A stretch of 64,000 nucleotides of DNA from Tardiphaga sp. vice304 (GCF_007018905.1 NZ_CP041402.1:4452001-4516000), one strand, 5' to 3'. Positions 1 to 8,745 are shown, counted from the stretch's first letter. Notes: a model not told the origin generated them from the letters alone. Program-made: numbers and translations.

Positions 1-288
1 CAGCGCCTGGCTCTGCACGATCACCGCAGTCAGCCCTGCAGGGACACCATGGGCGAGGCCATAGGTCTGCGCCAGGAATTGACACACCAGCAGCCAGCTG
101 ATGCCCAGCACCAGCGCGAAAGACAGTCGCGGCCGCGGCAGGAACAGGCACGGCAGGGCCGTGATGCCGAAGCGCAACGCGGTCAGCAGCGTCGATGAGA
201 TCTCGTCGAGCGCGATCCGCGTCAGCACGAAGCCAACGCCCCAGATCACGGCCACGGCGACGGCCAGCGCGATATCGAAGGGTTTCAT
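1..288 (-). CDS. EamA/DMT-family transporter, 3' end beyond the window
   Basis: This is the N-terminal 96 codons of a minus-strand membrane protein; the rest lies left of position 1. The start is the ATG at 288. The visible protein has a first hydrophobic helix with the motif VIWGVGFVLTRIALDE at about residues 14-29. This pattern of a Trp-Gly pair followed by a charged helix end is typical of EamA drug/metabolite transporters, which have ten transmembrane helices in two repeats. A second helix follows at about residues 51-66. Family assignment rests on this short region. The substrate cannot be deduced. It lies about 20 bp downstream of the ilvN stop on the same strand and might be co-transcribed. 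Confidence 0.7.
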   Translation of the reverse strand, partial: MKPFDIALAVAVAVIWGVGFVLTRIALDEISSTLLTALRFGITALPCLFLPRPRLSFALVLGISWLLVCQFLAQTYGLAHGVPAGLTAVIVQSQAL

Positions 289-308
289 GAACTAGAATGC
301 GCGCGAGG

Positions 309-851
309 CTACATCCCCTCCGCGCCGCGGCTGATGGCGGCGACGCCGGTGCGGGAGATTTCGACCAGGCCGAGCGGACGCATCAGGTCGATGAACTGGT
401 TGATCTTGGCCGTGTTGCCGGTGATCTCGAACACGAAGCTCTCGGTGGTGGCATCGATCACGCGGGCACGGAAGGCTTCCGCCAGCCGCAGCGCCTCGAC
501 GCGGTGGTCGCCGGTGCCACGCAGCTTCACCATCGCCAGTTCGCGTTCGATCGAGCGGCCGGAAATCGTCATGTCGACGACGCGGTGCACCGGGATCATG
601 CGGTCGAGCTGGTGCTTGATCTGCTGGATCACCATCGGCGTGCCCGTTGTAACGATGGTGATGCGCGAGACGTGCTTCTGGCTCTCCGTCTCCGACACGG
701 TGAGGCTTTCGATATTGTAGCCGCGGCCGGAGAACAGCCCGATCACGCGCGCCAGCACGCCCGGCTCGTTGGCGACCAGCACCGAGAGCGTGTGCGTCTC
801 GTTGGGATCGTGGCGGTCTTCCATGAAATAGGCGGAGGCGGGCTGTTCCAT
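309..851 (-). CDS. ilvN: Acetolactate synthase small (regulatory) subunit
   Basis: The 180-residue protein has an N-terminal ACT domain (about residues 18-90: TLSVLVANEPGVLARVIGLF, then the SLTVSETE stretch) and the usual C-terminal half (MVKLRGTGDHRVEALRLAEAF). This is the regulatory subunit that binds valine and stimulates the catalytic subunit in the first common step of isoleucine, valine and leucine synthesis. Length fits the IlvN/IlvH family. It lies downstream of the catalytic subunit on the same strand, separated by a 161-bp gap filled by a palindromic repeat, so the two should be one transcript under the attenuator at about 2.9 kb. Confidence 0.95.
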   Translation of the reverse strand: MEQPASAYFMEDRHDPNETHTLSVLVANEPGVLARVIGLFSGRGYNIESLTVSETESQKHVSRITIVTTGTPMVIQQIKHQLDRMIPVHRVVDMTISGRSIERELAMVKLRGTGDHRVEALRLAEAFRARVIDATTESFVFEITGNTAKINQFIDLMRPLGLVEISRTGVAAISRGAEGM

Positions 852-883
852 TGTCGTTTCCTGTCGGCGAAGTTCTCAGGTCC

Positions 884-989
884 CGTCATCCTGAGGAGCG
901 CGCCGTGGCGCGCGTCTCGAAGGACGACGGCATGTCCATCGTGGCGCGTCGTCCTAAGAGACGCCGCTACGCGGCTCCTCAGGATGACG
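884..989. repeat. Palindromic intergenic repeat between ilvB and ilvN
   Basis: The outer arms CGTCATCCTGAGGAGC (from 884) and GCTCCTCAGGATGACG (to 989) are perfect reverse complements. Inner parts such as GCGTCTC/GAGACGC and AAGGACGAC/GTCGTCCT also pair. The element can fold into one long hairpin in either orientation. This sequence type is, from general knowledge, a dispersed repeat of Bradyrhizobium-like genomes. Inside the ilv transcript it could affect mRNA stability between the subunit genes. Confidence 0.85.
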
Positions 990-1012
990 CTTCAAGCTTT
1001 ACACTGGCAGGA

Positions 1013-2791
1013 TCACACCAGCGCCTTGCCGCCGGCGAAGGCGGCAGCCGTGGCGTCGTCATTGGCTTCCAGCGGCAGAAGCATCTCGTTGTGCGCCTTG
1101 CCGGACGGGATCATCGGGAAGCAGTTTTCCAGATTGGCAACGCGGCAGTCGAACAGCACCGGCTTCTTCACCTTGATCATCTCGTGGATCGCGCCGTCGA
1201 GATCACCGGGCTTCTCGACCCGGAAGCCGGCGCCGCCATAGGCCTCGGCCAGCTTGACGAAGTCCGGCAGCGCTTCGGAGTAGGAATGCGACAGCCGGTT
1301 GCCGTGCAGCAATTGCTGCCACTGCCGCACCATGCCCATGTACTGGTTGTTGAGGATGAAGATCTTGATCGGCAAATTGTGCTGCACGGCCGCCGACATT
1401 TCCTGCATCGTCATCTGCACCGAGGCGTCACCGGCAATGTCGATCACCAGCGCATCGGGATGCGCGACCTGCACGCCGAGTGCCGCCGGCAGGCCATAGC
1501 CCATGGTGCCTAGGCCGCCGGACGTCATCCAGCGATGTGGCTCCTCGAAGCCATAGAACTGCGCCGCCCACATCTGGTGCTGGCCGACCTCGGTGGTGAT
1601 GTAGGTGTCGAGATTCTTGGTCGCCTCAAACAATCGCTGGACCGCAAACTGCGGCATGATCACATCGGCATTCTTCTTGTAGGCCAGCGAATTGCGGGCG
1701 CGCCAGGTCCCGATCTCCTTCCACCACAGATGTGTGTCCGGCTTTTTCACTTCGGCCTTGAACACCTGCAGGATGTCGCCCAGCACATTGGCGCAGTCGC
1801 CGATGATCGGCACGTCGACCCGGATGTTCTTGTTGATCGACGACGGATCGATGTCGATGTGGATCTTCTTGGAATGCGGCGAGAACGCATCGGTACGTCC
1901 CGTGATGCGATCGTCGAAGCGCGCGCCGACGCACAGCATGACGTCGCAGTCATGCATCGCCATGTTGGCCTCGTAGGTGCCGTGCATCCCGAGCATGCCG
2001 AGCCAGTTCGGACCGGACGCCGGATAGGCGCCGAGGCCCATCAGGGTCGAGGTGATCGGAAAGCCGGTGACTTCGACCAGTTCGCGCAGCAGTTTCGACG
2101 CCGACAAGCCGGCATTGATGACGCCGCCGCCGGAATAGATCACCGGCTTGCGGGCGCCGGCCAGCAGCGCCACCGCCTTGCGGATCTGCGCGGCATCGCC
2201 CTTCACCCGCGGCGTATAGGACACATGCACGTCGGCCTTGCGCGGCGGATGATAGGTGCCGGTGGCGAACTGCACGTCCTTCGGCACGTCGACCACGACC
2301 GGGCCGGGACGGCCGGTGGTGGCGACATAGAACGCCTCGTGCAGCACCTTGGCGAGGTCATTGACGTCGCGGACCAGCCAGTTGTGCTTGGTGCAGGGCC
2401 GTGTGATGCCGACGGTGTCGCATTCCTGGAATGCGTCATTGCCGATCAGATGCGTCGGCACCTGCCCGGTGATGCAGACCAGCGGGATCGAATCCATCAG
2501 CGCGTCAGCCAGCGGCGTCACCATGTTGGTGGCGCCGGGACCCGAGGTGACGAGCACGACGCCCGGCAGGCCGGTGGAGCGCGCATAGCCCTCGGCGGCG
2601 TGGCCGGCGCCCTGCTCGTGGCGGACCAGGATGTGCTCGACTTCGGACTGCTGGTAGATCTCGTCATAGATCGGCAGCACGGCGCCGCCGGGATAGCCGA
2701 AGATGTGCTTGACGCCGTGATCGGCGAGCGCGCGGACGATCATCGCCGCGCCGGTCATCTGGTTGGGATCGCTGGGCTTCATATCGGTCAT
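1013..2791 (-). CDS. ilvB: Acetolactate synthase large (catalytic) subunit
   Basis: The ThDP-dependent enzyme condenses pyruvate with pyruvate or 2-oxobutyrate to form acetohydroxy acids. The N-terminal domain has IFGYPGGAVLPIYDE and the catalytic-glutamate motif VRHEQGAGHAAEGYAR. A central FAD/CoA-type domain follows. The C-terminal ThDP/Mg motif is GDASVQMTMQEMSA to ILNNQYMGMVRQW. I take the ATG at 2791 (MTDMKPSD), giving 592 residues, with GGAG 7 bases upstream. The open frame continues up to 2881, but that part contains the attenuator hairpin and its U-tract, so it is leader RNA. Some would name it ilvI; it pairs with ilvN downstream. Confidence 0.95.
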   Translation of the reverse strand: MTDMKPSDPNQMTGAAMIVRALADHGVKHIFGYPGGAVLPIYDEIYQQSEVEHILVRHEQGAGHAAEGYARSTGLPGVVLVTSGPGATNMVTPLADALMDSIPLVCITGQVPTHLIGNDAFQECDTVGITRPCTKHNWLVRDVNDLAKVLHEAFYVATTGRPGPVVVDVPKDVQFATGTYHPPRKADVHVSYTPRVKGDAAQIRKAVALLAGARKPVIYSGGGVINAGLSASKLLRELVEVTGFPITSTLMGLGAYPASGPNWLGMLGMHGTYEANMAMHDCDVMLCVGARFDDRITGRTDAFSPHSKKIHIDIDPSSINKNIRVDVPIIGDCANVLGDILQVFKAEVKKPDTHLWWKEIGTWRARNSLAYKKNADVIMPQFAVQRLFEATKNLDTYITTEVGQHQMWAAQFYGFEEPHRWMTSGGLGTMGYGLPAALGVQVAHPDALVIDIAGDASVQMTMQEMSAAVQHNLPIKIFILNNQYMGMVRQWQQLLHGNRLSHSYSEALPDFVKLAEAYGGAGFRVEKPGDLDGAIHEMIKVKKPVLFDCRVANLENCFPMIPSGKAHNEMLLPLEANDDATAAAFAGGKALV

Positions 2792-2851
2792 GACGGGCTC
2801 CGGATGCGCCATTCGGCGCGGCTTGGTCGGACGAGAAAGTCGCTGGACAAT

Positions 2852-2877
2852 AAAAAAGGGCCCCGTTGAGGACCCCC
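2852..2877 (-). terminator. ilv attenuator terminator hairpin
   Basis: On the minus strand GGGGTCC, a short loop, GGGGCCC and a TTTTTT run form an intrinsic terminator. It lies between the leader peptide stop (2903) and the ilvB start (2791). This is the position and form expected of an amino-acid attenuator. Alternative pairing with upstream leader RNA is inferred, not modelled. Confidence 0.85.
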
Positions 2878-2902
2878 GCACACCGCCTTCGAGTGGATGG
2901 CC

Positions 2903-2968
2903 TCAACCACCCCCGGCGATGTGCCTGGGTACGACGACGATAATAAGGTGGGTAATTTTATTGCGCAT
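2903..2968 (-). CDS. ilvL: ilv leader peptide (attenuator)
   Basis: A 21-codon frame too short for standard ORF calling. It starts with ATG at 2968 and ends with TGA at 2903. The peptide reads MRNKITHLIIVVVPRHIAGGG and has a run Leu-Ile-Ile-Val-Val-Val at residues 8-13. Ribosome stalling there, when Ile- or Val-tRNA is short, would favour an antiterminator and let transcription pass the hairpin at 2852-2877 into ilvB. A good promoter lies about 35 bp upstream. The peptide is a sensor and probably has no function of its own. The combination of run, terminator and gene makes the call strong. Confidence 0.88.
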   Translation of the reverse strand: MRNKITHLIIVVVPRHIAGGG

Positions 2969-2999
2969 CTGATCGCTCGAACGTTCTAAGGTTGCGCGA

Positions 3000-3027
3000 G
3001 ATATAGCCGCCCGGGATTGGAAGTCAA
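3000..3027 (-). promoter_or_regulatory. Probable sigma-70 promoter of the ilv leader
   Basis: On the minus strand TTGACT (3027-3022) and TATATC (3005-3000) are separated by 16 bp. Transcription should start near 2993, about 25 bases before the leader peptide ATG at 2968. The match is by eye. Confidence 0.6.
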
Positions 3028-3122
3028 GCGCAAGGCGTCGGTATCGCGTGATGACAAGCTAGTCCGGACTTGGTCGTTCCGCGAGCACGAAATTCGCACA
3101 CCCAGCAATGCACGCGGCGGCA

Positions 3123-3222
3123 GGTAGCCCGGATGAAGGTGGCGCGCCACTTAGGGCGCGGCGCCGCAATCCGGGGGCAGCGCTCATGGAGGGGCGAGCC
3201 CCGGATTGTCATCCGGGCTACA
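3123..3222. repeat. Palindromic repeat overlapping the 3' end of miaA
   Basis: The left end GTAGCCCGGATG and the right end CATCCGGGCTAC are reverse complements. Internal AATCCGGGG and CCCCGGATT also pair. The same type occurs at 28124-28212. The miaA stop codon (3184) lies inside it, so the last dozen or so residues of MiaA are repeat-encoded. Confidence 0.85.
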
Positions 3223-4116
3223 GACCGCCTCAGGCGCCACCCAACCAAATTCCGGCAATTGATGCCGAAACCAGGTGAACTGCCGCTTGGCATAATGCCT
3301 TGTGTCGGCGCGGCCGATTACGGCGGCATCCTCGAGCGAGATCTCGCCCGCCAGATGCCGGATCAGTGCCGGCACGCCGTGCGCCTTCATCGCCGGCAGC
3401 AGCGGGTCGAGGTGTCGCGCCGCCATGGCGGCGACCTCGTCCAGCGCCCCTGCCCGCAGCATGCGATCGAACCGCGCATCGATACGCGCATACAGTTCGT
3501 CGCGCTCCGGCGTGAGGAACATCGCCCGAAACGTGCCGGCTGGCAGCAGCGGCGGCAGCGCGTCGCGGTGCCAGTCGGTCAGCGAGCGCCCGGTCGCCTC
3601 GACGACTTCCAGCGCGCGGGCGATCCGCGTGCGGTCGTTGCGATGCAGCCGCGCGGCACTCTCCGCGTCGCGCAGCGCCAGTTGGGCATGCAGCGCCTCG
3701 ACGCCGTCCCGCTCCAGCCGCGCGCGGACATCGTCGCGCACCTCCAGGGCGATCGGCGGCACATCCGATAGACCCCGTGTCAGGGCCTTAAAGTATAGCC
3801 CGGAGCCGCCGACAAAAATCGGCAGCCGACCTTGCGCACGCACTTCGGCCAGCACCTTCGCCGCCTCCGCGACCCACGCCCCGGCGGAGAAATTCACCGC
3901 GGCATCCACAGTGCCATACAGCCGGTGCGGCAGTTCGGCCTCTTCGTCCAGCGTCGGCCGCGCCGTGAGTACGTGCAGGTCGCGGTAGACCTGCATCGAA
4001 TCGGTATTGATGATGACGCCGCCCTGCACGCGCGCCAGCCGCACCGCCAGCGCCGACTTGCCGCTGGCGGTCGGCCCTGCGATAAGCAGCGCACCTTTTT
4101 CCGGCCCGGAATCCAT
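3184..4116 (-). CDS. miaA: tRNA dimethylallyltransferase
   Basis: The enzyme transfers a dimethylallyl group to A37 of tRNAs that read codons starting with U. The P-loop [12 protein letters not shown] lies near residues 14-25, and [16 protein letters not shown] follows. The C-terminal part has [14 protein letters not shown], also typical of MiaA. I use the ATG at 4116 (310 residues); 4119 and 4140 are in-frame alternatives. The start overlaps the divergent serB start. The C-terminus ends inside a palindromic repeat ([13 protein letters not shown]), so its final residues are probably not conserved. Confidence 0.92.
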   Translation of the reverse strand: MDSGPEKGALLIAGPTASGKSALAVRLARVQGGVIINTDSMQVYRDLHVLTARPTLDEEAELPHRLYGTVDAAVNFSAGAWVAEAAKVLAEVRAQGRLPIFVGGSGLYFKALTRGLSDVPPIALEVRDDVRARLERDGVEALHAQLALRDAESAARLHRNDRTRIARALEVVEATGRSLTDWHRDALPPLLPAGTFRAMFLTPERDELYARIDARFDRMLRAGALDEVAAMAARHLDPLLPAMKAHGVPALIRHLAGEISLEDAAVIGRADTRHYAKRQFTWFRHQLPEFGWVAPEAVCSPDDNPGLAPP

Positions 4117-4117
4117 C

Positions 4118-5005
4118 ATGTCGCTTGTCGCTACCCTCATCTGCCATCCTGCCGATCCCGCCCTCGATAGCACGATCGTCGAAGGCGCGCGCGCGGTGTT
4201 GCCGCCGAACGAGGCGCACTGGCTGAGCGACGGGGTCGCCGCCGACTTCTACTTCGAGAGCGACGACGATATCCAGGCGATCGCCGAGCGGCTGCGGCAG
4301 GCGCGCGGCGATCTCGCGATCGACGTCGTCGTGCAATCGCGCGCAACGCGGCGCAAGAAGCTGCTGCTCGCCGACATGGATTCGACCATGATCGGCCAGG
4401 AATGCATCGACGAGCTCGCCGATTTTGCCGGCCTGAAAGCCTATGTCGCCGCCATCACCGAACGCGCGATGCGCGGCGAGATCGAATTCGAGCCGGCGCT
4501 GCGCGAGCGCGTCGCCTTGCTCAAGGGACTCTCCGTCGGAGTCGTCGACGAGGTGCTGGCGTCGCGGATATCGCTGACGTCCGGCGCGCGCGAACTGGTG
4601 CAGACGATGCGCGCCAATGGCGCCTATACCTGCCTGGTTTCGGGCGGCTTCACGCTGTTCACGCAAAAGGTCGCCGAGCTGATCGGCTTCCAGGAAAACC
4701 GCGCCAATGAACTCGTGGTCGAGGACGGCAAGCTGGCCGGGCTGGTCAACGAGCCGATTCTCGGCCGCGCTGCCAAGCTCGCGACGCTGGATGACCTTCG
4801 CGAGTCTTTCGACATCGATGGCATCGACACGCTGGTGGTCGGCGACGGCGCCAACGATCTGGCGATGATCGAAAGCGCGGGCCTGGGCGTCGCCTATCAC
4901 GCCAAGCCCGCGGTGGCCGCGGCAGCCACCGCCCGCATCGACCATGGCGACCTCACCGCGCTGCTCTATGCGCAGGGCTACAAGCGAAGTGAATTCGTGA
5001 GCTAG
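4118..5005 (+). CDS. serB: Phosphoserine phosphatase
   Basis: The 295-residue HAD-family enzyme performs the last step of serine synthesis. The nucleophile motif [18 protein letters not shown] lies near residues 86-103 (DxDST). It is followed by the substrate-binding [17 protein letters not shown], motif II SGGFT, and motif [19 protein letters not shown]. The N-terminal 80 residues form the usual extra domain of proteobacterial SerB. Its ATG at 4118 lies inside the ATG region of miaA on the other strand (4114-4119 CATCAT), so the two genes have essentially no 5' untranslated space between them. Confidence 0.94.
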   Translation: MSLVATLICHPADPALDSTIVEGARAVLPPNEAHWLSDGVAADFYFESDDDIQAIAERLRQARGDLAIDVVVQSRATRRKKLLLADMDSTMIGQECIDELADFAGLKAYVAAITERAMRGEIEFEPALRERVALLKGLSVGVVDEVLASRISLTSGARELVQTMRANGAYTCLVSGGFTLFTQKVAELIGFQENRANELVVEDGKLAGLVNEPILGRAAKLATLDDLRESFDIDGIDTLVVGDGANDLAMIESAGLGVAYHAKPAVAAAATARIDHGDLTALLYAQGYKRSEFVS

Positions 5006-5008
5006 AAA

Positions 5009-5266
5009 CTACCGTTCGTTGCTCATCGGCGGCTGGAAGATCATCGGGCTCTCCTCGACACGGCGGCGCGCGACCTGCAGGGCATCGGCGAAATCGTCCG
5101 GATCGAACCACGGCTCATCGCGAAGCGTCGCATCGAGATCGTCGCGGACAATATCGGCAGCGGGGACGTCAAACCGCATGTCGTGCTTGGTGCTGACCAG
5201 TTGGATGCCGTAGCCGGTGACGGCCCATTGCCGACCCAGCCAGAAAATATCTCGATGCAGTACCAC
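5009..5266 (-). CDS. Small conserved-looking protein of unknown function
   Basis: An 85-residue acidic protein, convergent with serB (3-bp gap). The N-terminus contains aromatic-rich IFWLGRQWAVTGYGIQLV, and the middle is rich in Asp. Composition and the strong third-position GC bias suggest real coding sequence. I recognise no domain and no signal peptide. The frame on the same strand offset by one (5041-5283) looks like a shadow because it is Ser/Arg-rich. No function is assigned. Confidence 0.6.
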   Translation of the reverse strand: MVLHRDIFWLGRQWAVTGYGIQLVSTKHDMRFDVPAADIVRDDLDATLRDEPWFDPDDFADALQVARRRVEESPMIFQPPMSNER

Positions 5267-5398
5267 GCGACGCGTCCATTCAACTTGCTACGTAAACAAC
5301 CCCGGACCGATCAGGCGCCGAGGTTATTGCCGGATTCATGTACCTACGCTTTGTTCCGGCCGCAACGATAATTCGTCGCCCTACGAAAAGTTCCAATT

Positions 5399-5424
5399 CC
5401 GGCGCGGCGCTGCCGCCGCGCCGG
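5399..5424 (-). terminator. GC-rich hairpin just after the RND transporter stop
   Basis: CCGGCGCGGCG and CGCCGCGCCGG are perfect complementary arms with a 4-base loop, starting 4 bp past the stop of the minus-strand pump gene. Only a weak T-run (TTTTC, about 10 bases on) follows on that strand, so it may end transcription imperfectly or protect the 3' end. Confidence 0.55.
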
Positions 5425-5428
5425 ACGG

Positions 5429-8400
5429 TTAGTGATGCGACGCCGTCTCACCCTGGGGCATCGGGAGGCCGACGGTTGCATCACCGTGCTGCGTCAGCGG
5501 CCGGTTGCCGGAAAGCGCACGGAGCAGCACGTAGAACATCGGCGTGAAGAAGATGCCGAAGGCGGTGACGCCGATCATGCCGGAAAACACCGCGACGCCC
5601 ATCGCCTGCCGCATCTCAGAGCCCGCGCCGGTGGAGATCACCAGCGGCACCACGCCCATGATGAAGGCCAGCGACGTCATCAGAATGGGCCGCAGCCGCA
5701 GGCGGTTGGCCTCGACCGCCGCCTGCACCGGCGTGCGCCCGTTGAATTCGAGCTCGCGCGCGAATTCGACGATCAGGATCGCGTTCTTCGCCGACAGCCC
5801 GACCAGCACGATCAGGCCGATCTGCGTGAACACGTTGTTGTCGCTGCCGGTGACCCAGACGCCGAACATCGCGGCCAGGAGGCCCATCGGCACGATCATG
5901 ATAATCGACAGCGGCAACGTCAGGCTCTCATATTGTGCGGCGAGCACCAGGAACACCAGCAACAGCGCTACCGGGAACACGATGAAGGACGAGTTGCCGG
6001 CGATGATTTCCTGATAGGTCAGTTCGGTCCACTCGAAGCCGATGCCCTTCGGCAGCGTTTCGGCCGCCACCCGCGTGATCGCGTCCTGCGCCTGCCCGGT
6101 CGAATAGCCCGGCGCGGCATTGCCGTTGAGGTCGGCGGTGAGGAGGCCGTTGTAGCGCATCGCCCGCTCCGGCCCGGCACTCTCCTTGATCTTCAGCAGT
6201 GTCGACAGCGGCACCATCTCGCCGGTATCGGAGCGTGCCTTCAGCAGGCCGACGTCGTCCGCGCGCGCGCGATATTTCGCATCCGCCTGCACCCGCACCG
6301 AATAGGTGCGGCCGAACTTGTTGAAGTCGTTGACGTAGACCGATCCCAGATAGATCTGCATGGTCTCGAACACTGATGTCACGGGCACGCTGAGCTGACG
6401 CGCCTTGGTGCGGTCGATGTCGGCATAGAGCTGCGGCACGTTGATCTGGTAGCTGGAAAACAGCCCGACCAGTTCCTTCTGCGTCGAGGCCTTGGCGATG
6501 AACGCCTTGGTCGCCTCCGACAGCGCCTCGTAGCCGAGGCCGGCGCGGTCCTCGATCTGCAGCTTGAAGCCGCCGATCGTGCCGAGGCCGGACACCGGCG
6601 GCGGCGGGAACATGGCGATGAAGGCGTCCTGGATCTTCGAGTACTTGCCGTTCAGCGTCATGGCGATGGCGCCGCCGGAGAGTGACTTGTCCTTACGCTC
6701 CTCGAACGGCTTCAGCGTTACGAACACGATGCCGGAGTTCGACGAGTTGGTGAAACCGTTGATCGACAGGCCGGGAAACTGGATGGCGTCCTCGACGCCG
6801 GGCGTGGCACGCGCGATCTCGCCCATCTTGCGGATCACCTCTTCGGTGCGATCCAGCGTGGCGCCGTCGGGCAGTTGCGCGAAGCCGACCAGATACTGCT
6901 TGTCCTGACCCGGCACGAAGCCCCCCGGCACCGCCTTGAACAGCAGCGCGGTGACGCCGACCAGCACGACATAGGCGACCATCACGATGCCGCGCCGCGA
7001 GATCACGCTGGCGACGCCGCCGCCATAGGCGTTCGAGCTCCAGGTGAAGGCACGGTTGAAGCGCTTGAAGAAACCGCCGAGCACTCTGTCCATCCCGCGG
7101 GTCAGCGCATCCTTGGGTGCGTCGTGGCCTTTCAGCAGAAGCGCGGCGAGCGCCGGCGACAGCGTCAGCGAGTTGAACGCGGAGATCACCGTGGAGATCG
7201 CCACCGTCAGCGCGAACTGCTTGTAGAACTGCCCGGTGAGCCCGGTGATGAAGGCCAGCGGCACGAACACCGCGACCAGCACCAGGGCGATCGCGATGAT
7301 CGGACCGGTGACTTCCTGCATCGCCTGATAGGCCGCCTCCTTCGGCGCCAGGCCTGCTTCGATGTTGCGCTCGACGTTCTCGACCACGACGATGGCGTCG
7401 TCGACCACGATGCCGATCGCCAGCACCAGTCCGAACAGCGTCAGCGCGTTGATCGAGAAACCGAACAGATGCATCACCGCAAAGGTGCCGACCACCGACA
7501 CCGGCACCGCGATCAAAGGGATGATCGAGGCGCGCCAGGTCTGCAGGAACAGGATGACGACCAGCACCACCAGCGCCACCGCTTCCAGCAGCGTATGGAT
7601 CACGGCTTCGATGGAAGCGCGGACGAACTGGGTGGGGTCATAGACGATACTGTAGTCCATGCCGTCCGGCATGTTCTGCTTCAGCTCGGCCATCGTCTTG
7701 CGGACGTTGTCGGAGATCTGGATGGCGTTGGAGCCCGGCGACTGGAAGATCGGGATCGCCACGGCGGAATCATTGTTGAGCAGCGAGCGCAGCGAATAGT
7801 CGGCGGCACCGAGTTCGATCCGCGCGACGTCGCGCAGCCGCGTCACTTCGCCATTGCTGCCGTTCTTGACGATGATCTCGCCGAATTCCTCTTCGGTCTG
7901 CAGCCGGCCCTGCGCATTGATCGAGAGCTGTAGATCGAGCCCCGGCTCGCCCGGCGACGCGCCGACCACGCCGGCGGCGGCCTGCACGTTCTGGGCACGG
8001 ATCTCCTTGACGATGTCGCCGGGCGAAAGCCCGCGCTCCGCGACCTTCTGCGGGTCGAGCCAGACCCGCATCGAATAGTCGCCGGAGCCGAACAGCTGCA
8101 CCTGGCCGACGCCTTCGAGGCGCGCCAGGCGGTCCTTGATGTTGAGCACGCCGTAATTGCGCAGATACGTCATGTCGTAGCGGCCGTTGGCCGAGGTCAG
8201 ATGCACCACCATCGTGAGATCGGGTGCGCTCTTGATGGTGGTGATGCCCAGCGTGCGGACTTCCTGCGGCAGCCGCGGCTCGGCCCGCGACACGCGGTTC
8301 TGCACCAGCTGCTGCGCCTTGTCGGGATCGGTGCCGAGCCGGAACGTGACGTTCAGCGTCATCAACCCGTCGGTGGTCGCCTGGCTGCTCATATAGAGCA

Positions 8401-8629
8401 TGCCCTCGACGCCGTTGATCTGCTCCTCGATCGGCGTCGCCACGGTTTCCGCAATGACTTTCGGGTTGGCGCCGGGATAGGTCGCGCGCACCACCACGGT
8501 CGGCGGCGCCACCTCGGGATATTCCGAGATCGGCAGCACCGGCATCGACAACAGGCCCGCCAGGAAGATCAGCGTCGACAGCACGCCGGCAAAGATCGGG
8601 CGATCAATGAAGAATCGGGAGAAGTTCAT
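5429..8629 (-). CDS. RND multidrug efflux inner-membrane transporter (HAE1 family, AcrB/MexF-like)
   Basis: The 1066-residue protein starts MNFSRFFIDRPIFAGVLS, the usual RND N-terminal helix. It has two large periplasmic loops and twelve predicted helices. The proton-relay helix reads GIVVDDAIVVVENVERN near residues 405-421, with the two adjacent aspartates of AcrB-type pumps. Length and motifs fit a complete drug-exporting homotrimer driven by proton entry. The adaptor gene lies immediately upstream on the same strand. No outer-membrane channel gene is nearby, so it must use one encoded elsewhere. Among known pumps it reads closest to MexF/OqxB/BepE types, but this is an impression. Drug specificity cannot be read from the sequence. 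Confidence 0.93.
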   Translation of the reverse strand: MNFSRFFIDRPIFAGVLSTLIFLAGLLSMPVLPISEYPEVAPPTVVVRATYPGANPKVIAETVATPIEEQINGVEGMLYMSSQATTDGLMTLNVTFRLGTDPDKAQQLVQNRVSRAEPRLPQEVRTLGITTIKSAPDLTMVVHLTSANGRYDMTYLRNYGVLNIKDRLARLEGVGQVQLFGSGDYSMRVWLDPQKVAERGLSPGDIVKEIRAQNVQAAAGVVGASPGEPGLDLQLSINAQGRLQTEEEFGEIIVKNGSNGEVTRLRDVARIELGAADYSLRSLLNNDSAVAIPIFQSPGSNAIQISDNVRKTMAELKQNMPDGMDYSIVYDPTQFVRASIEAVIHTLLEAVALVVLVVILFLQTWRASIIPLIAVPVSVVGTFAVMHLFGFSINALTLFGLVLAIGIVVDDAIVVVENVERNIEAGLAPKEAAYQAMQEVTGPIIAIALVLVAVFVPLAFITGLTGQFYKQFALTVAISTVISAFNSLTLSPALAALLLKGHDAPKDALTRGMDRVLGGFFKRFNRAFTWSSNAYGGGVASVISRRGIVMVAYVVLVGVTALLFKAVPGGFVPGQDKQYLVGFAQLPDGATLDRTEEVIRKMGEIARATPGVEDAIQFPGLSINGFTNSSNSGIVFVTLKPFEERKDKSLSGGAIAMTLNGKYSKIQDAFIAMFPPPPVSGLGTIGGFKLQIEDRAGLGYEALSEATKAFIAKASTQKELVGLFSSYQINVPQLYADIDRTKARQLSVPVTSVFETMQIYLGSVYVNDFNKFGRTYSVRVQADAKYRARADDVGLLKARSDTGEMVPLSTLLKIKESAGPERAMRYNGLLTADLNGNAAPGYSTGQAQDAITRVAAETLPKGIGFEWTELTYQEIIAGNSSFIVFPVALLLVFLVLAAQYESLTLPLSIIMIVPMGLLAAMFGVWVTGSDNNVFTQIGLIVLVGLSAKNAILIVEFARELEFNGRTPVQAAVEANRLRLRPILMTSLAFIMGVVPLVISTGAGSEMRQAMGVAVFSGMIGVTAFGIFFTPMFYVLLRALSGNRPLTQHGDATVGLPMPQGETASHH

Positions 8630-8712
8630 GGTGTCATCTTTTCAATGGCAGCGCGCATAGCAGGCACTGGTGCCGGCACGATTGACGGGTCGCTGGAATG
8701 GCGTCGCAGTTC

Positions 8713-8741
8713 TTCACCCTCCCCTGGAGGGGGAGGGTGAA
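8713..8741. repeat. Hairpin between adaptor and pump genes
   Basis: TTCACCCTCCCC, a short loop and GGGGGAGGGTGAA form a perfect stem starting 4 bp after the adaptor stop. CCCTCCCC/GGGGAGGG arms of the same kind recur at about 23.77 and 23.89 kb. It has no U-run. It could be a dispersed repeat that also sets the ratio of adaptor to pump. Confidence 0.7.
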
Positions 8742-8745
8742 ATAA

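Noticed and set aside
297..1241. Long His/Asp/Arg-rich plus-strand frame over ilvN
   Set aside because: Antisense shadow of ilvN; composition is that of a reverse frame of GC-rich coding DNA.
2792..2881. N-terminal extension of ilvB to the ATG at 2881
   Set aside because: The segment holds the attenuator hairpin and its U-run, and the protein part (FFIVQRLSRPTK) is not conserved in the family.
6875..7933. 352-codon plus-strand frame over the RND pump
   Set aside because: His/Asp/Gln/Arg-rich antisense shadow of a clear pump gene.
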